A stretch of DNA of 64,000 nucleotides, from contig CAJNDS010000643.1 of NCBI GenBank assembly GCA_905221605.1, positions 35,731 to 99,730 of the forward strand, in the 5' to 3' direction. Numbering within the stretch: position 1 is the first letter of the stretch; each line of letters opens with the position of its first letter. Shown piece by piece: positions 22,832 through 33,264 of the stretch. The DNA comes from Symbiodinium natans. Its lineage: Eukaryota > Sar > Dinophyceae > Suessiales > Symbiodiniaceae. The notes under the pieces are model-generated. The model was not told the origin of the DNA, made no database searches, and was given only the letters and a program-made list of their open reading frames with translations. The translations under genes were made by a program, and so were the position numbers.

Positions 22832-22900
22832 ACACCAAAGTGTTCGGCCAGCTTCAGTTCTTGCAGCAAGCTCTCTCCAAAAGCTAAGAGCTCCAAAAAA

Positions 22901-23765
22901 GCTACGAATTCCATTTCAACTTCTTTGTTCTACAAAGGAAGGAAAAGCAAAAGAACAATGCAACTGCTTTGGTCTCATCTCGGGGACTTCATCACTTCCG
23001 AACAGCAAAACAGCGAAGCTTCAGAGTTCACTCTGCACTTCCACTCCCATCCTGTCCAACGGCAACGAACGAAGTGGCGGGGACACGGAGTGAGTTGCAA
23101 CAAGACAGAACCTGAGAGTTCTGACACGCACTTCTTCACTACTGCTCTTAAGCAGTTCCAAGTGCCTCAAAACTCATCCTCGGATGCCAACACGACAAGA
23201 CATGCGTCGCAGTCAACCCAAACATGCTTTAGGGACTTTGGGCAAAACCAAACATGCTCATGCCAAGTCATGCAGCAGAAAAACTCTTATGCTTCTCTCT
23301 GTGCAGTCAAAACACCACATGGCACCAACTGGGCACTACAGGTGAATTTTTCACAGGATTCCGTACTTGTCTGTCAAGGACACATCACGGACCCCGCATT
23401 GGCAAAAGGGGCACAGATCAGACTAGCAGAAAGAACAGCAGCAGAAGTCACCTCTCACCCAGCTGCGCCCACCCAGATAGATGTCCGCCCATCAGACGCC
23501 TGCCCCATACGCACGTCTTTCCTCTTCTTTTTTGTGCCATCCCTTTGCCAATGTCCGTGTCTGTTCTTGACGACAAGTACGGTCTCCTGACTATTGAGCG
23601 ATGAGCTTGGTTCGAGCCAAATGATGTTGTCGCACCGGGACTTCAACGACGACTGGGGTTACCAGTAGTTTAGCGCCTTTGCTCGCTTTTTTCTTCTGTT
23701 TCTTGGTTTCGTGGCTGGTTGTGTGGTGTTTTTGGTTTGCGCACACTGACTTCGTGTCACTAGTT
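22901..23765. other. spacer between element B and element A
   Basis: No gene is recognised. This stretch may include the 5' leader and LTR of element B. One candidate primer-binding site is 'TGGTAACCCCAG' on the minus strand near 23653-23664, but no matching 3' LTR was found. Element A was inserted at its right end. Confidence 0.35.
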
Positions 23766-23771
23766 ACGTCG
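23766..23771. repeat. target-site duplication of element A, left copy
   Basis: The sequence acgtcg directly abuts the left LTR and recurs at 33632-33637 directly abutting the right LTR. Copia integrases usually duplicate 5 bp, so one of the six bases may be chance. Confidence 0.75.
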
Positions 23772-24149
23772 CGTGAAAAACCGAAGGTCCCTCTGGTACC
23801 TTTTCCCTTGAAAGCACGAACCCTGACCTCTCACACAAGTGCGGACAACTCTCTCTTTTTCACAGTCAGAGCCACTTGAGCCAAGCCAAGTCACGAAGTG
23901 CACAAACTAAACGAATTCTCTCTTGTGAGCTTAAACTCAGCTTCAGAACGAAGTTCCTACACACTGCACACTCACTTTAAATAGCGTATTGGGCAAAAAC
24001 ACACTCGTATGATTTCCTTGGAAATCAACGAGGCATAAACCATCGAGGATGGGATCACACGGATTCCCAATCACTCCGAAGCAAAACAAACCTATACAAG
24101 CTGATCCAAAACATGACAAAAACATCACTGATCAGCCACAATCTTCCAC
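23772..24149 (-). repeat. 3' LTR of element A
   Basis: It matches 33265-33631 over its full length. On the plus strand it starts cgtgaaaaaccg and ends aatcttccac. In element orientation the termini are close to TG...CA. It is about 11 bp longer than its partner through small insertions, e.g. at the CT run near 23850 and a duplicated 'gcca' near 23883. The element's 3' end and poly(A) signal should lie here. Confidence 0.93.
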
Positions 24150-24159
24150 CCCCCGCATT
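24150..24159 (-). promoter_or_regulatory. polypurine tract of element A
   Basis: On the minus strand a run of G (in ATGCGGGGGG) ends exactly where the 3' LTR begins. This is the expected place and composition for the second-strand primer. Confidence 0.75.
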
Positions 24160-24885
24160 TTGCTGAGGGTTCATGTCAAAGATCTGAAGTCCAAGCCCAG
24201 CTCGGCACTTCAACACTAAGGGGATGCCCTGGCCACATTCCCTTGGTGCGTACTCGCCACCAAACGAAACAAACAACACACCAGTCGATCTCTGACATCA
24301 AACTTAAAACTCATGCAAGATCCCACCATCAGGCAGGTTGTCCTGGGTCCACATCACTGGTAACCCAAGAGTTCGTTGTCCAAACACGTGAAAAACGAAT
24401 TAAACTTGCATCCACCTGCACTGGGGCAGGGTTGTCTTGGAACGAATCCAAGAGTTCGTGGTGACAAACACGTGAAAACGAATTAATGCAAGCTTCAGAT
24501 GTTTCCCACTCAGCACTCGACCTTGTCGTGGTACTCCTCCTCAGTCTCGCATCTTCCAGGTCACCAAACTCACCAACTAGCATCGGCTAGCTGATCCTTC
24601 AGGAAAAGATTGGCTTCATAGTTTCGCTTCTTCCAGCGTACCATCAGCCAAAAACGTCTTCAGAGGTGGCAATCAGACGCCTTGCAGAAGGGGCTATAGA
24701 GTCCCTCGTTGAGTTTCATCATCATTTTGCCTCCTCTTTGCAAACTTCTCATGCACTGAAACAAGGGCTCACACTAACCAGAAAAATCGCGGGCGCTCCA
24801 TGGCGGCAACGCGGCCATGGCTTCCAAAAAATGGCTGCGGGTTTCACTCACCCACCCAACCACTGAGATCACTTAGCATCTCAGT
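24160..24885 (-). other. 3' untranslated region of element A
   Basis: This stretch lies between the stop of the gag-pol frame and the polypurine tract. It contains a short internal duplication: the segments around 24367-24412 and 24448-24490 share 'ccaagagttcg', 'caaacacgtgaaaa' and 'cgaattaa'. No second ORF of note is seen. Confidence 0.6.
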
Positions 24886-27800
24886 TCATTCTTCATCCTC
24901 TTCGCCCTTCTTCTCGCCAGCTCCAGTTGACTCCATCAACTTGGCGCGGCGCTCCTTGGCGGCTTCCTTCATCTCCGCCAACTCAGCCGTCCTCGTTTCC
25001 ATCATCACATCCTGCGAAGATCGGCTAGGCTCAGCTGGCGTCTCCGCAGGCCTCTCAGTTGGCTGGTCTCCAACCTTTCTCTTCTTCTCTTCCAACATCA
25101 GCTCCAAATCGGCAACACTAAAGCTTGCCTTCACACGCTCAGCAATCTGCGCGATAGCTGCTGCATCCAACTCAGATGGTACAACTGACACAGGCGAGCG
25201 AACCGCTTCGCCTTCCAGCTTTGCTCTCTTAGCAGCTTCTTCCTCGGCAGCTGACAGGTCGGCGATGCGCTTGCGCTTTCGCTCAGCTTCCTCGAACTCT
25301 CGGTCTTGCTGTTCCGCTGCAGCCTTGAGGATCCGCTTCAGGTCCTTTTCCTCCTTCTCGAGTTTCCCAACATTCTCACCCATGATCCCAAAGGCTTGCT
25401 GCCACATGTCGGCAGGCAACGTCAAGTTGAACCTCACCACATAGTCGGTCGGCAAGTGCCACTTACACTTGCAGATCCACACAACACCGCTTCGAGTCTC
25501 ACTCGCAACCACCTTCTTCCAGCTTGCCGCCCTCTGCGTGTCGGTGATCTCCTCTTTCTTTTTCTCCAGGTCCTCCAAGAATCCTGCAACAGACTCCATC
25601 ACGGATCTGTAGTGGCTGTAGGCCACAAACGACCACTTGGGGACTGGTCTCTCCCTCAGCTCCGGCTCGTGAATCCGAAGTGTATCACACGACAACATCG
25701 AAATCACTCGCACTCGCTCCACCAGTTCCTTAAACACCAAGGATCCTTCCTTTGCACTTCTCTTCCAGCGCAACACCCATGGGGGATAATACGAGCTCTC
25801 AGCTTCATCCTCCATGATCCTCTCTGCTCCCAAAATGGGTAGCATGCACAACAGATCCACCATCCGCAAGACTCCGAGGTCCTGGTGCTCACCCAGAAGC
25901 AAAACAGGGACTATCCCTTTTCTCTTCAAGTACCTCACGAAGCTCAACATCGCCAGGCCACACGTTCCCGGCGGTACTTCCATGTACAGTCCTCCTTCAT
26001 TCACTGCCATCTCCCAGATGATGGCCTTGCCACCAATCTGTCCACGGACATCCAAGATTCCGAAGATCTTCGTGGGTTTCTCCTGTAGCTCACACACCTC
26101 CTGGATGGGCTTCACCAGCTTCTCGTATGAGCTTTGATAGCGCACCATATCCTTGTCGGATAGCGTGCCTACCACGTCCTTGAGCTCTAGCTCATCCACT
26201 GGAGTTCCGCGCCGGCAGATACTCCATGACACATCACCGAACCACTTCGGCGGCTCTGGATCCGCCAGCTCCGGAAACACGTCGACCATCCGTTCAATCA
26301 CCTTCGGCATGGCCTTGGGTTTCGGTGCAGCTTGGCCTGAGCCTCGGCTTTCACCTTTATCACCCCTTTTTCCAGCAGCTCGGCGCTCCTTCTCTGCCTC
26401 TCGGAGATGGAATGCATGGCTTGCATCCGTGCCAGAGACTGTCACAGTCTGTTTGCACTTTTCGCACTTGGGCTTGCCACTTTCATCCCAGCTCAACCCG
26501 GCAGCATGCTCGGATCTGAACAACCATTTGCAAACCTTACACCAAAAGGGGCTTTTCATCTCAGCACCCTGCTCACCCTTCCTGCTGTCTTCAGCTGCCA
26601 TTTTCCTGTCCTTCACCAAAGGTACAGGCTCCAGGCTAGGGCTAGCTTCCGTGGTGCTTGAACCAAAGCTTTTGCGGTTGGACCATAAATCCATTTCTTG
26701 AACCTCAGGGGAAGAGTCTTCACGAAGGGTTTCGGGACTTCTAAGGTGGAAATTTTCAAAAACTTCGCCACACTTTTTCACACTTTTCAACGATCCAACT
26801 TGCTCCACACTGCATCCAGTTGCCTCGGCACACTGGCATGCCTGAACTCCAACCCTTGGTCGGATTCCACAGATCCTCCACACCTGCTGCACATCTTCAC
26901 CAGGGTATATACCCATAGCTTGCTGGTGCTGACAGAATGTCACTTGACTCAAGCACTTTGTAAGAACGTCAGCGATCATTCCCGCTGTCGGGCACCAAAT
27001 GACCTTCAAGGTCTGAGCTTCCTGTATCCGCTCCTGAAGATAGCAGACAGCGATGTCTAAGTGGCGAACTCGCCTACTCAACCCACGGTTTAGCAAAACC
27101 GCTCTCGCTGAGGAACTGTCAGTGTGCAATCGGATCGTGACATCTGACTCGGCCAACTGACCGATCAAAGTCGCAAGTCCCTCACTCTCCTGTACCGCAG
27201 TCAAGATGGCTCTCAACTCGGCTTCACAAGAACTCAGCGATACACACCCTTGAACTCGAGAGATTCCCTTGATCAGGCATCCTCTATAAAAGATGGCTAT
27301 GCCCGACACAGATCTTCGTCCTAACGACGCTTGGGGTGCCCAACTGGCATCCGCATACACTTCCAGCTGCGCCGGCCCACTGTCCGGTACATTCCCATCA
27401 GGGCCAAAGTACTGCCATGCATGGTATTGTCCCTTTAGGAACCTAATCACTTGTCGCAATGCTTGCTCAAAGCATGCTGTTGGCTTGGACTGTCCTTGCG
27501 AAAGAATGGACATCCACCTACTCAGGTCAGGTCTCGACTGACCCCACCATGCAATCCGGCCAAGTACTGCTCTGTACCTCGCAGCTGCAGTGTCACTCAA
27601 CTCAGGATCCGAACCACTTGCTCTGCCCTTCTCGACCGTTTTCACGATGTCCGGAGGAGCAGTAACCACCTTCAGGTCCTTACAGAACTCTGTCTCGAAC
27701 AGGGCATCTAAGTATGCCGGGGGCACTCGCATCCTGAGATGACTCCCTTGTCTCTCAATCTCTCGCCCCAAAAAGGTGATCTTTCCACCAGTGGAAGTGA

Positions 27801-30800
27801 TTCGACCCGTTTCCTTGATCTTCAACTCTCCGTTCAGGGTGTCGGTCACCAACCGAATGGCATCTCTAGTGCCACACAGAATCAAATCGTCCACATAGCA
27901 CAACATGAGGAATCTTTTCCCTCTCACAGTGCCCTCGAAGACGGAAGGTTCCGTTGGGCATTGCTTCAACCCAACTTTCTTCACAACTGTCGCCAGCTTC
28001 AAGTTCCAAGCTTTGGCGGCAACTCTCAAACCATTCATGGCTTGATCCAGAATCATAAACACCGGGACATAATAGTCCTTGCAGGCGGAAACATCCTTGG
28101 GCAATTGGATAATCGCCTTCGATCCTTTCGGAAGGGGGGAATGCAAGAATGCAGTGCTAACATCCAAAGTTGCGATATCCATAGCATCTACCGAAGCAAT
28201 GGCCAAAAGCGTCCGTAACGCTTCTAAAGAAGGAGTCGTAGCACTCAGTCCTAAAGATGATGCTGTGCTCCCCTTTGCGATGTCTTGCACCACACACCGA
28301 GCTCTCACAGCTTCCTTGCCATTCACCACCTTTGGGCCTATGACCCATCGGGTTGGGATGATCTTTATCCCATGCTGACGAGCAAACTTCTGAGCCTCGT
28401 CTGCTCCAACCACTCTCCCTGCTTTGTGAGCAGTCATACTCTGCAGCTCAGTTCGCCGGCCTTCCACTGTTTTATCCACATCTAATGGACATCCATCTAT
28501 CTCAGACAGAACACTCGTGGGTCTTGCCAGCCAAACTTGGGATCCACACACCTTCATGGACTCCGGGAAAGTGCTATTCTTGTTGAGCAGAATCGAATTG
28601 GTCACATGTACCAACTTCGGACTCTCGTCACTGCTTACCATTTTAATAGGACCTTGAGGCACATCGAGTCTTGGGTCTAAATAAATACGATTGATCAGCC
28701 GGGGAACTCGATTGGACTCATCTGGAACTGAGTTCACATCTGAAGTTAAACTCTCTAAACGCCGGGGAACTCGACTGGACTCATTTGGAACTGAATCCAC
28801 ATCCATTTGAGGTTTTTCTTCCTCCATTGGGATCGCTTCATCCTCAGCGGGAGTTTCTCCTTCGAAGTATCCAGGTTCCATTGCCTCATCTGGAATCCCT
28901 TGGTAAGGCAAACTTGGATCCTCAAAATCCTCCATGTCAACATCCACAACTTCTGTCGCAGGTGTTGGGACGCTTTGCTTCTCCTCCAACTTGGGATCTG
29001 GTCGACTCTCATAGGTGATCTTCGGGCGTTTCAGGAGTGAAGGCTCACTTCCAGACTCCATCACCCCCGCATCCTTTGAGCTTCTCTGGTCCATTTTTGG
29101 AGTTTCCTCTGTTGGTTCTTTCGATTCCAACCGTTGTCGTTGAGCTTTCAACCAATCATCATACCGTTTTCGGCATTCAGCATTGTGGTTGGCTTTTCCT
29201 CTTTTTGGACCACACGCAGGACAGTTCGCTGTGCCACCATGTTCCTTCACCCATGCAGCTGGAGGTCCAACTTTGCTCATGTCGGTGGTCGGTCCCTCAG
29301 ACACTCGGCCCTCAAAGGCCTTGTCCGCTTCACCTTCAATCCGATCGGGCACACCATCCTCTTTCTCCTTCAGAATCGGGGGAGCCAATGTATCCGATGG
29401 ATCATGCTCCTTGAGCAAATGTTGACAATGCTCCAACCCAATCTTCAACGGAACGATGTGCTTGATGGACTTTGCTCGAAAGTGTTTTGGACAACCATCC
29501 ACCATGGCACTCACAACATGAGTCAAGCCACCAACTTCAGGGTACACATAGGCTGCTTCCACAAACCGGGAGAGCGCCGTGGTTTTCATCGAATCCGGTA
29601 GCTCAGCCAGAACTGTAGCACCTATCAACGACGATCCACACTCATGGAGGGATCTCTGTAGTACCAACTCCTGGGGTGATTTCTTCCCATCAAAGGCAGC
29701 TGCATGGTGATTGTGCATTGCAGCACAGTAAATCAGACCAAACTCAAACGCTCGAGGACTTCTTTTCAAGTCAAAGCCCTGCGCTCGTAGATCCAACCTC
29801 ACCGTGCTGAACAACTCCTTGAGTGTTCTCACTGCCCTTTCCACACCACCAACCGCTTCATGTCCCTGCGGAGGTGCTCTTTGGGTCACAATCCTAATCC
29901 CCAGATTGGCTCTCTTGATGAGGGCGCTCACCGCTGTCTCGCTGTCTGTCCTCAACAGTACAGCAGACCCTGCAATGTCCAGTCCGAAAGCATTCATCCA
30001 ATAACGAATCCAGCTGGAGGTATTGTCAGCATTGGTCCCTACCAACAGACATCCAATCATTCTGGTTGACATTTCAGTCATGACCAGTACTTTCATGTTG
30101 GGAGCCGTCGGCTGGTCTTTCGCAAAAGTACCAGTTACCAGGTTGATGAAGCAGAAATCTGCTTGCAACGCCACGGGTCGGTCTTGAGCATCCTTGGTCC
30201 GACGATGCTGGGTTGTTCCTCTTGTCATCCGACAATGAGGACATTCGGACGAAAAAGGAATGTGGCCTCGCATCCGATGCAGCTCCATTTCTTCTTGCTT
30301 TTTCTTGGTCATTGACTGCACTGACTGCATCTGATCAACCTCCATCGGTCGTTGGCCATCATCCACATCCATGGGTCGAACCTCAGTTCTTCCAAAGGTT
30401 ACTTTCTTTCGCTTTCCAGCATCACCTTGCAGGTAGATCCAAGGACATCCAGCCCAGGATACTCCATATCCCATGACTCCTTTCTTCTCGTGTCGCAGCG
30501 AAATCTCTCTTCGAGTGAACTTCACTTCCCAACCAGTATTCACCATCTGCTCGGTGCTCAAGATGTTGTGAGCCACATCTGCTACAACTCCAGTCACACA
30601 CACCGATGTCAAACCAAGATACTGCTTTCCTTCATACATAGGCAGCAAGGCTCGGATGCGAACTCGCTCGAAGACATTCACCGGGGTGTCGTTGGCTGCT
30701 GAGTACCTCTCATTAGGTCCCAACGCCTTCCGATCCAAGATCTGGAACTCATCCAAGTATCTTTTCGCAATCACAGTCACCGATGCTCCTGAGTCAATCA

Positions 30801-32883
30801 ACCACCATTTGCTTGCATCATCCTTTTCCATGCTTTTGACTTGATTCATCGGAGGTTTCATCAAAGACCGAACTGACTTAGATGGCAACATCTGAGATAA
30901 ATCGGTAGAGATCCGATGCTCCAACTCGGCAATCCGGACTCTCGTCTCAACTTCCCATGACCAATCTATCTCATCAGTACTCCGGGGAATCCACTCTTTT
31001 CTCACTTCATCGAGCAATCCTTCCAGAGGTTGCAACACAGATTCCACTCGGGCCTCTGACTCAGGTTCATTCCATTCACCTCCAGTTAGCTGGTAGTCAC
31101 TCGACTCACCCTCTTGGGAGACTTCAGCAACTGTCTTCCCCTTTCCTTTGCCTTTTCCTTTGGGCTTTCCCTTTTCGGGCTTCTTCTTGGGATCTCCTTT
31201 TGCCTTGGCTTTCGCCTTAGCATTGGGGGAATTGGGCTTCTTGCCTGAATCTCCCTCCTTATACCAGCAATCGCGGGCATAATGTCCCTTTCCACCACAC
31301 ACATAGCACTCCACATCCTTCTTGTTCTGGCTTGAAGCTCGTTTGCCAGCACCTTTGCTTGATTCGCGCTTGCCTTTCTGTTCCTTTCCTTTGCCTTTTG
31401 GTTTTCCTTCGTTGCCCTTTCCCTCATTGGGATCTCGAAAAGGTTGAAGCTTCGTGCCAGGGGCTTCTGACCACACCCTTTGTTGCACCTCAAACTTCAG
31501 AGCAACTCTTTTCAGATCTTCAAACGATTCACTATCGCCATGCAACAAGCAATGGCTTCTACACCGATCTGGCAAACTGCGCAGCAAAACCATAACCGAA
31601 TCCGCTTCTTGGATCTGCAAACCACCAGCATGCACATCGGGATCAAGACTATTGAGCAGCTTGGTGTACTTGTTCAACTCATGCTCAATCTTTCGAATGA
31701 TCTCCGGAATACTGGGTGCTTTCACGGTTTGATTCACCAGCTGCGACCGAAAGAACAGGCATTCAGCTCGCGACTTCAGGCAAAACTCCTTCGCCAGCAA
31801 TCTCAAAGCCACAAAACCAGATTGTTGATAAGTGCTCTCACTTTCAACATATGTCTGCAAAATCAGAGAACTCTTCTCATGATTTGCAAAAGTCTGTCGC
31901 AGGATGTGCATCAGCCTCGTCGACCTCTTCTGTTGCTCCACAGTAAGTCGATCCTGTTTCAGCCGAGACTCTTCTTGAGTCTTCACCGCATGCATGAGCT
32001 CATTGGGAAACACTTCTGAACCCAAACCAACCCAACTGGTCAGCTTCTCCATCCAGGTCAAGAATCCAAGAGCTTCAGAGATGCGATCCTTCCAAGACGA
32101 AAAGTCAATGGTCGGCAAACTGGGCAACCATTTGTCCGATCGAGCAAACACATCCCTTTCCCTTTCTTGCTCCAGAGGTGGAGGTCTCAGTGGGGGACTT
32201 GGGCTCGCCATCCGAAAAAGCTGGGTCCCCTTCGCAGGAGTACCCACTGGCGATGCACCTTGACATCCCGAAGAAGAACTGGGCATGTTCTCAGGAACAC
32301 CATCCTGAGGTAAGGGGGGATTCACCTGTTGCTGTTGCTGTGGCTGCTGTTGCTGATGCTGCTGTATCATCCACTGCTGATGCTGCTGCTGTTGCTGCAC
32401 CATGGACGAAGTCATCGTTTGCATAAACTGCTGTTGCTGCACAACCAGTTGCTGCATCATGCTTTCCAATTCTCGCACTTGTCTCGTCAACCCTTGCACG
32501 TCGGGTGATGTTTGTGATGGTGTCACCACAGGTTGAGGAGGTCCAGTGGATAGTCCTGGTGGTAACGAAGGACTTCCTACCGCTTGCTGAGGCAAACCAG
32601 GGGGAAACGAAGGGCCTCCCATTGTCTGTTGGGGTGCTCCAGTAGCTACCCCATGAGGGCTTCTGGCGGGAGTTCGACCTCTGGGCACTGGGCCATACAC
32701 AGGTTGGCTTCCTTGTGCCAAACCTTGCACCCACAGTGGGTTGGGATTTCCCAAACCCGGAAAAGGGTCTACCCTTCGCCTTGTCTCAGCATCCATGATG
32801 GGCACAGAGCTTCCACGCTCTCGTCCACCTCTTGGACTCCTCACATGAGCTCCACTGGTATGTCGTGGGGATGTATTCAACAT
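24886..32883 (-). CDS. gag-pol polyprotein of copia element A with a long C-terminal extension (2665 aa)
   Basis: This is a single frame without stop or shift. Residues 1-220 are Pro/Gln-rich with poly-Gln and a short coiled coil. The gag core is about 240-480, the CCHC knuckle (CYVCGGKGHYARDC) about 524-537, and aspartic protease IDSGAS about 695. The integrase zinc motif (H...H...C..C) is about 860-880, with the DDE core at Asp in LQADF, Asp in RTDSE and Glu in GGVERA, 34 residues apart in the last pair. Copia RT carries LDVSTAFLHS and CYVDDLIL (about 1660). RNase H is about 1840-1980 (DASW, CEAEL, HTDSSS, ADVLTK). After it come about 670 more residues: a CxxC...CxxC zinc-ribbon-like motif (about 2112-2150), a globular unrecognised domain (about 2200-2450) and a Lys/Glu-rich coiled coil ending in an acidic tail. 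Copia polyproteins are usually 1300-1500 residues, so the extension is exceptional. Confidence 0.93.
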   Translation of the reverse strand: MLNTSPRHTSGAHVRSPRGGRERGSSVPIMDAETRRRVDPFPGLGNPNPLWVQGLAQGSQPVYGPVPRGRTPARSPHGVATGAPQQTMGGPSFPPGLPQQAVGSPSLPPGLSTGPPQPVVTPSQTSPDVQGLTRQVRELESMMQQLVVQQQQFMQTMTSSMVQQQQQHQQWMIQQHQQQQPQQQQQVNPPLPQDGVPENMPSSSSGCQGASPVGTPAKGTQLFRMASPSPPLRPPPLEQERERDVFARSDKWLPSLPTIDFSSWKDRISEALGFLTWMEKLTSWVGLGSEVFPNELMHAVKTQEESRLKQDRLTVEQQKRSTRLMHILRQTFANHEKSSLILQTYVESESTYQQSGFVALRLLAKEFCLKSRAECLFFRSQLVNQTVKAPSIPEIIRKIEHELNKYTKLLNSLDPDVHAGGLQIQEADSVMVLLRSLPDRCRSHCLLHGDSESFEDLKRVALKFEVQQRVWSEAPGTKLQPFRDPNEGKGNEGKPKGKGKEQKGKRESSKGAGKRASSQNKKDVECYVCGGKGHYARDCWYKEGDSGKKPNSPNAKAKAKAKGDPKKKPEKGKPKGKGKGKGKTVAEVSQEGESSDYQLTGGEWNEPESEARVESVLQPLEGLLDEVRKEWIPRSTDEIDWSWEVETRVRIAELEHRISTDLSQMLPSKSVRSLMKPPMNQVKSMEKDDASKWWLIDSGASVTVIAKRYLDEFQILDRKALGPNERYSAANDTPVNVFERVRIRALLPMYEGKQYLGLTSVCVTGVVADVAHNILSTEQMVNTGWEVKFTRREISLRHEKKGVMGYGVSWAGCPWIYLQGDAGKRKKVTFGRTEVRPMDVDDGQRPMEVDQMQSVQSMTKKKQEEMELHRMRGHIPFSSECPHCRMTRGTTQHRRTKDAQDRPVALQADFCFINLVTGTFAKDQPTAPNMKVLVMTEMSTRMIGCLLVGTNADNTSSWIRYWMNAFGLDIAGSAVLLRTDSETAVSALIKRANLGIRIVTQRAPPQGHEAVGGVERAVRTLKELFSTVRLDLRAQGFDLKRSPRAFEFGLIYCAAMHNHHAAAFDGKKSPQELVLQRSLHECGSSLIGATVLAELPDSMKTTALSRFVEAAYVYPEVGGLTHVVSAMVDGCPKHFRAKSIKHIVPLKIGLEHCQHLLKEHDPSDTLAPPILKEKEDGVPDRIEGEADKAFEGRVSEGPTTDMSKVGPPAAWVKEHGGTANCPACGPKRGKANHNAECRKRYDDWLKAQRQRLESKEPTEETPKMDQRSSKDAGVMESGSEPSLLKRPKITYESRPDPKLEEKQSVPTPATEVVDVDMEDFEDPSLPYQGIPDEAMEPGYFEGETPAEDEAIPMEEEKPQMDVDSVPNESSRVPRRLESLTSDVNSVPDESNRVPRLINRIYLDPRLDVPQGPIKMVSSDESPKLVHVTNSILLNKNSTFPESMKVCGSQVWLARPTSVLSEIDGCPLDVDKTVEGRRTELQSMTAHKAGRVVGADEAQKFARQHGIKIIPTRWVIGPKVVNGKEAVRARCVVQDIAKGSTASSLGLSATTPSLEALRTLLAIASVDAMDIATLDVSTAFLHSPLPKGSKAIIQLPKDVSACKDYYVPVFMILDQAMNGLRVAAKAWNLKLATVVKKVGLKQCPTEPSVFEGTVRGKRFLMLCYVDDLILCGTRDAIRLVTDTLNGELKIKETGRITSTGGKITFLGREIERQGSHLRMRVPPAYLDALFETEFCKDLKVVTAPPDIVKTVEKGRASGSDPELSDTAAARYRAVLGRIAWWGQSRPDLSRWMSILSQGQSKPTACFEQALRQVIRFLKGQYHAWQYFGPDGNVPDSGPAQLEVYADASWAPQASLGRRSVSGIAIFYRGCLIKGISRVQGCVSLSSCEAELRAILTAVQESEGLATLIGQLAESDVTIRLHTDSSSARAVLLNRGLSRRVRHLDIAVCYLQERIQEAQTLKVIWCPTAGMIADVLTKCLSQVTFCQHQQAMGIYPGEDVQQVWRICGIRPRVGVQACQCAEATGCSVEQVGSLKSVKKCGEVFENFHLRSPETLREDSSPEVQEMDLWSNRKSFGSSTTEASPSLEPVPLVKDRKMAAEDSRKGEQGAEMKSPFWCKVCKWLFRSEHAAGLSWDESGKPKCEKCKQTVTVSGTDASHAFHLREAEKERRAAGKRGDKGESRGSGQAAPKPKAMPKVIERMVDVFPELADPEPPKWFGDVSWSICRRGTPVDELELKDVVGTLSDKDMVRYQSSYEKLVKPIQEVCELQEKPTKIFGILDVRGQIGGKAIIWEMAVNEGGLYMEVPPGTCGLAMLSFVRYLKRKGIVPVLLLGEHQDLGVLRMVDLLCMLPILGAERIMEDEAESSYYPPWVLRWKRSAKEGSLVFKELVERVRVISMLSCDTLRIHEPELRERPVPKWSFVAYSHYRSVMESVAGFLEDLEKKKEEITDTQRAASWKKVVASETRSGVVWICKCKWHLPTDYVVRFNLTLPADMWQQAFGIMGENVGKLEKEEKDLKRILKAAAEQQDREFEEAERKRKRIADLSAAEEEAAKRAKLEGEAVRSPVSVVPSELDAAAIAQIAERVKASFSVADLELMLEEKKRKVGDQPTERPAETPAEPSRSSQDVMMETRTAELAEMKEAAKERRAKLMESTGAGEKKGEEDEE

Positions 32884-33252
32884 AGTTCCTGAACTCAGGC
32901 TCCAGCCTGCAGTCTCTCCACAACGTCTTCTGGCGAAAATTCTCTCACCAACACCAGATGGTCCAGGCTCCTGAAGAACCTTAGTTCTACTCTACCAAGC
33001 ACCGTATTCCTCCAAGATCGGTCACAACCAATCCAGTTCCAGACAAACCACCTTGCCCGGGCTCCACTTCCAAGCCTGATGAGTCCGGATCCGCCTCCTC
33101 ACAGGATAAGCTTCCCGGTACTCACTTACACGGTCCGAGTAGAGATTCCGGTCCACTGGCAGTCTGGGCTCCAAACCCAAACTTGCCTCCAGGCACTCAC
33201 AGAGTCCTGACAGACAACCAAAGACCATCCACGGGCGTACCACAAGGCACAA

Positions 33253-33264
33253 GCTCCGCTACCA
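33253..33264 (-). promoter_or_regulatory. tRNA primer-binding site of element A
   Basis: TGGTAGCGGAGC on the minus strand begins at the base after the 5' LTR. It is identical to the site of element D and complementary to a tRNA acceptor end ...GCTACCA. Confidence 0.85.

Larger units (their letters stand above)
14641..22900 (-). mobile_element. Ty1/copia-like retrotransposon B, decayed
   Basis: Read on the minus strand, the order is gag, zinc knuckle, aspartic protease, broken linker with a minisatellite, integrase, reverse transcriptase (YVDD), RNase H and a C-terminal extension. At least five frame changes break the polyprotein (near 20765, 20440, 17970, 16720 and 15250). LTRs could not be matched on the two sides by eye. 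The gag resembles that of element A in residue pattern (a 'DKWLP/DKYLP' start, then a helical region), so A and B belong to related lineages. Confidence 0.8.

Noticed and set aside
24800-25444. 214-codon plus-strand Ser/Ala-rich frame
   Set aside because: It is antisense to the coiled-coil end of the element A polyprotein.
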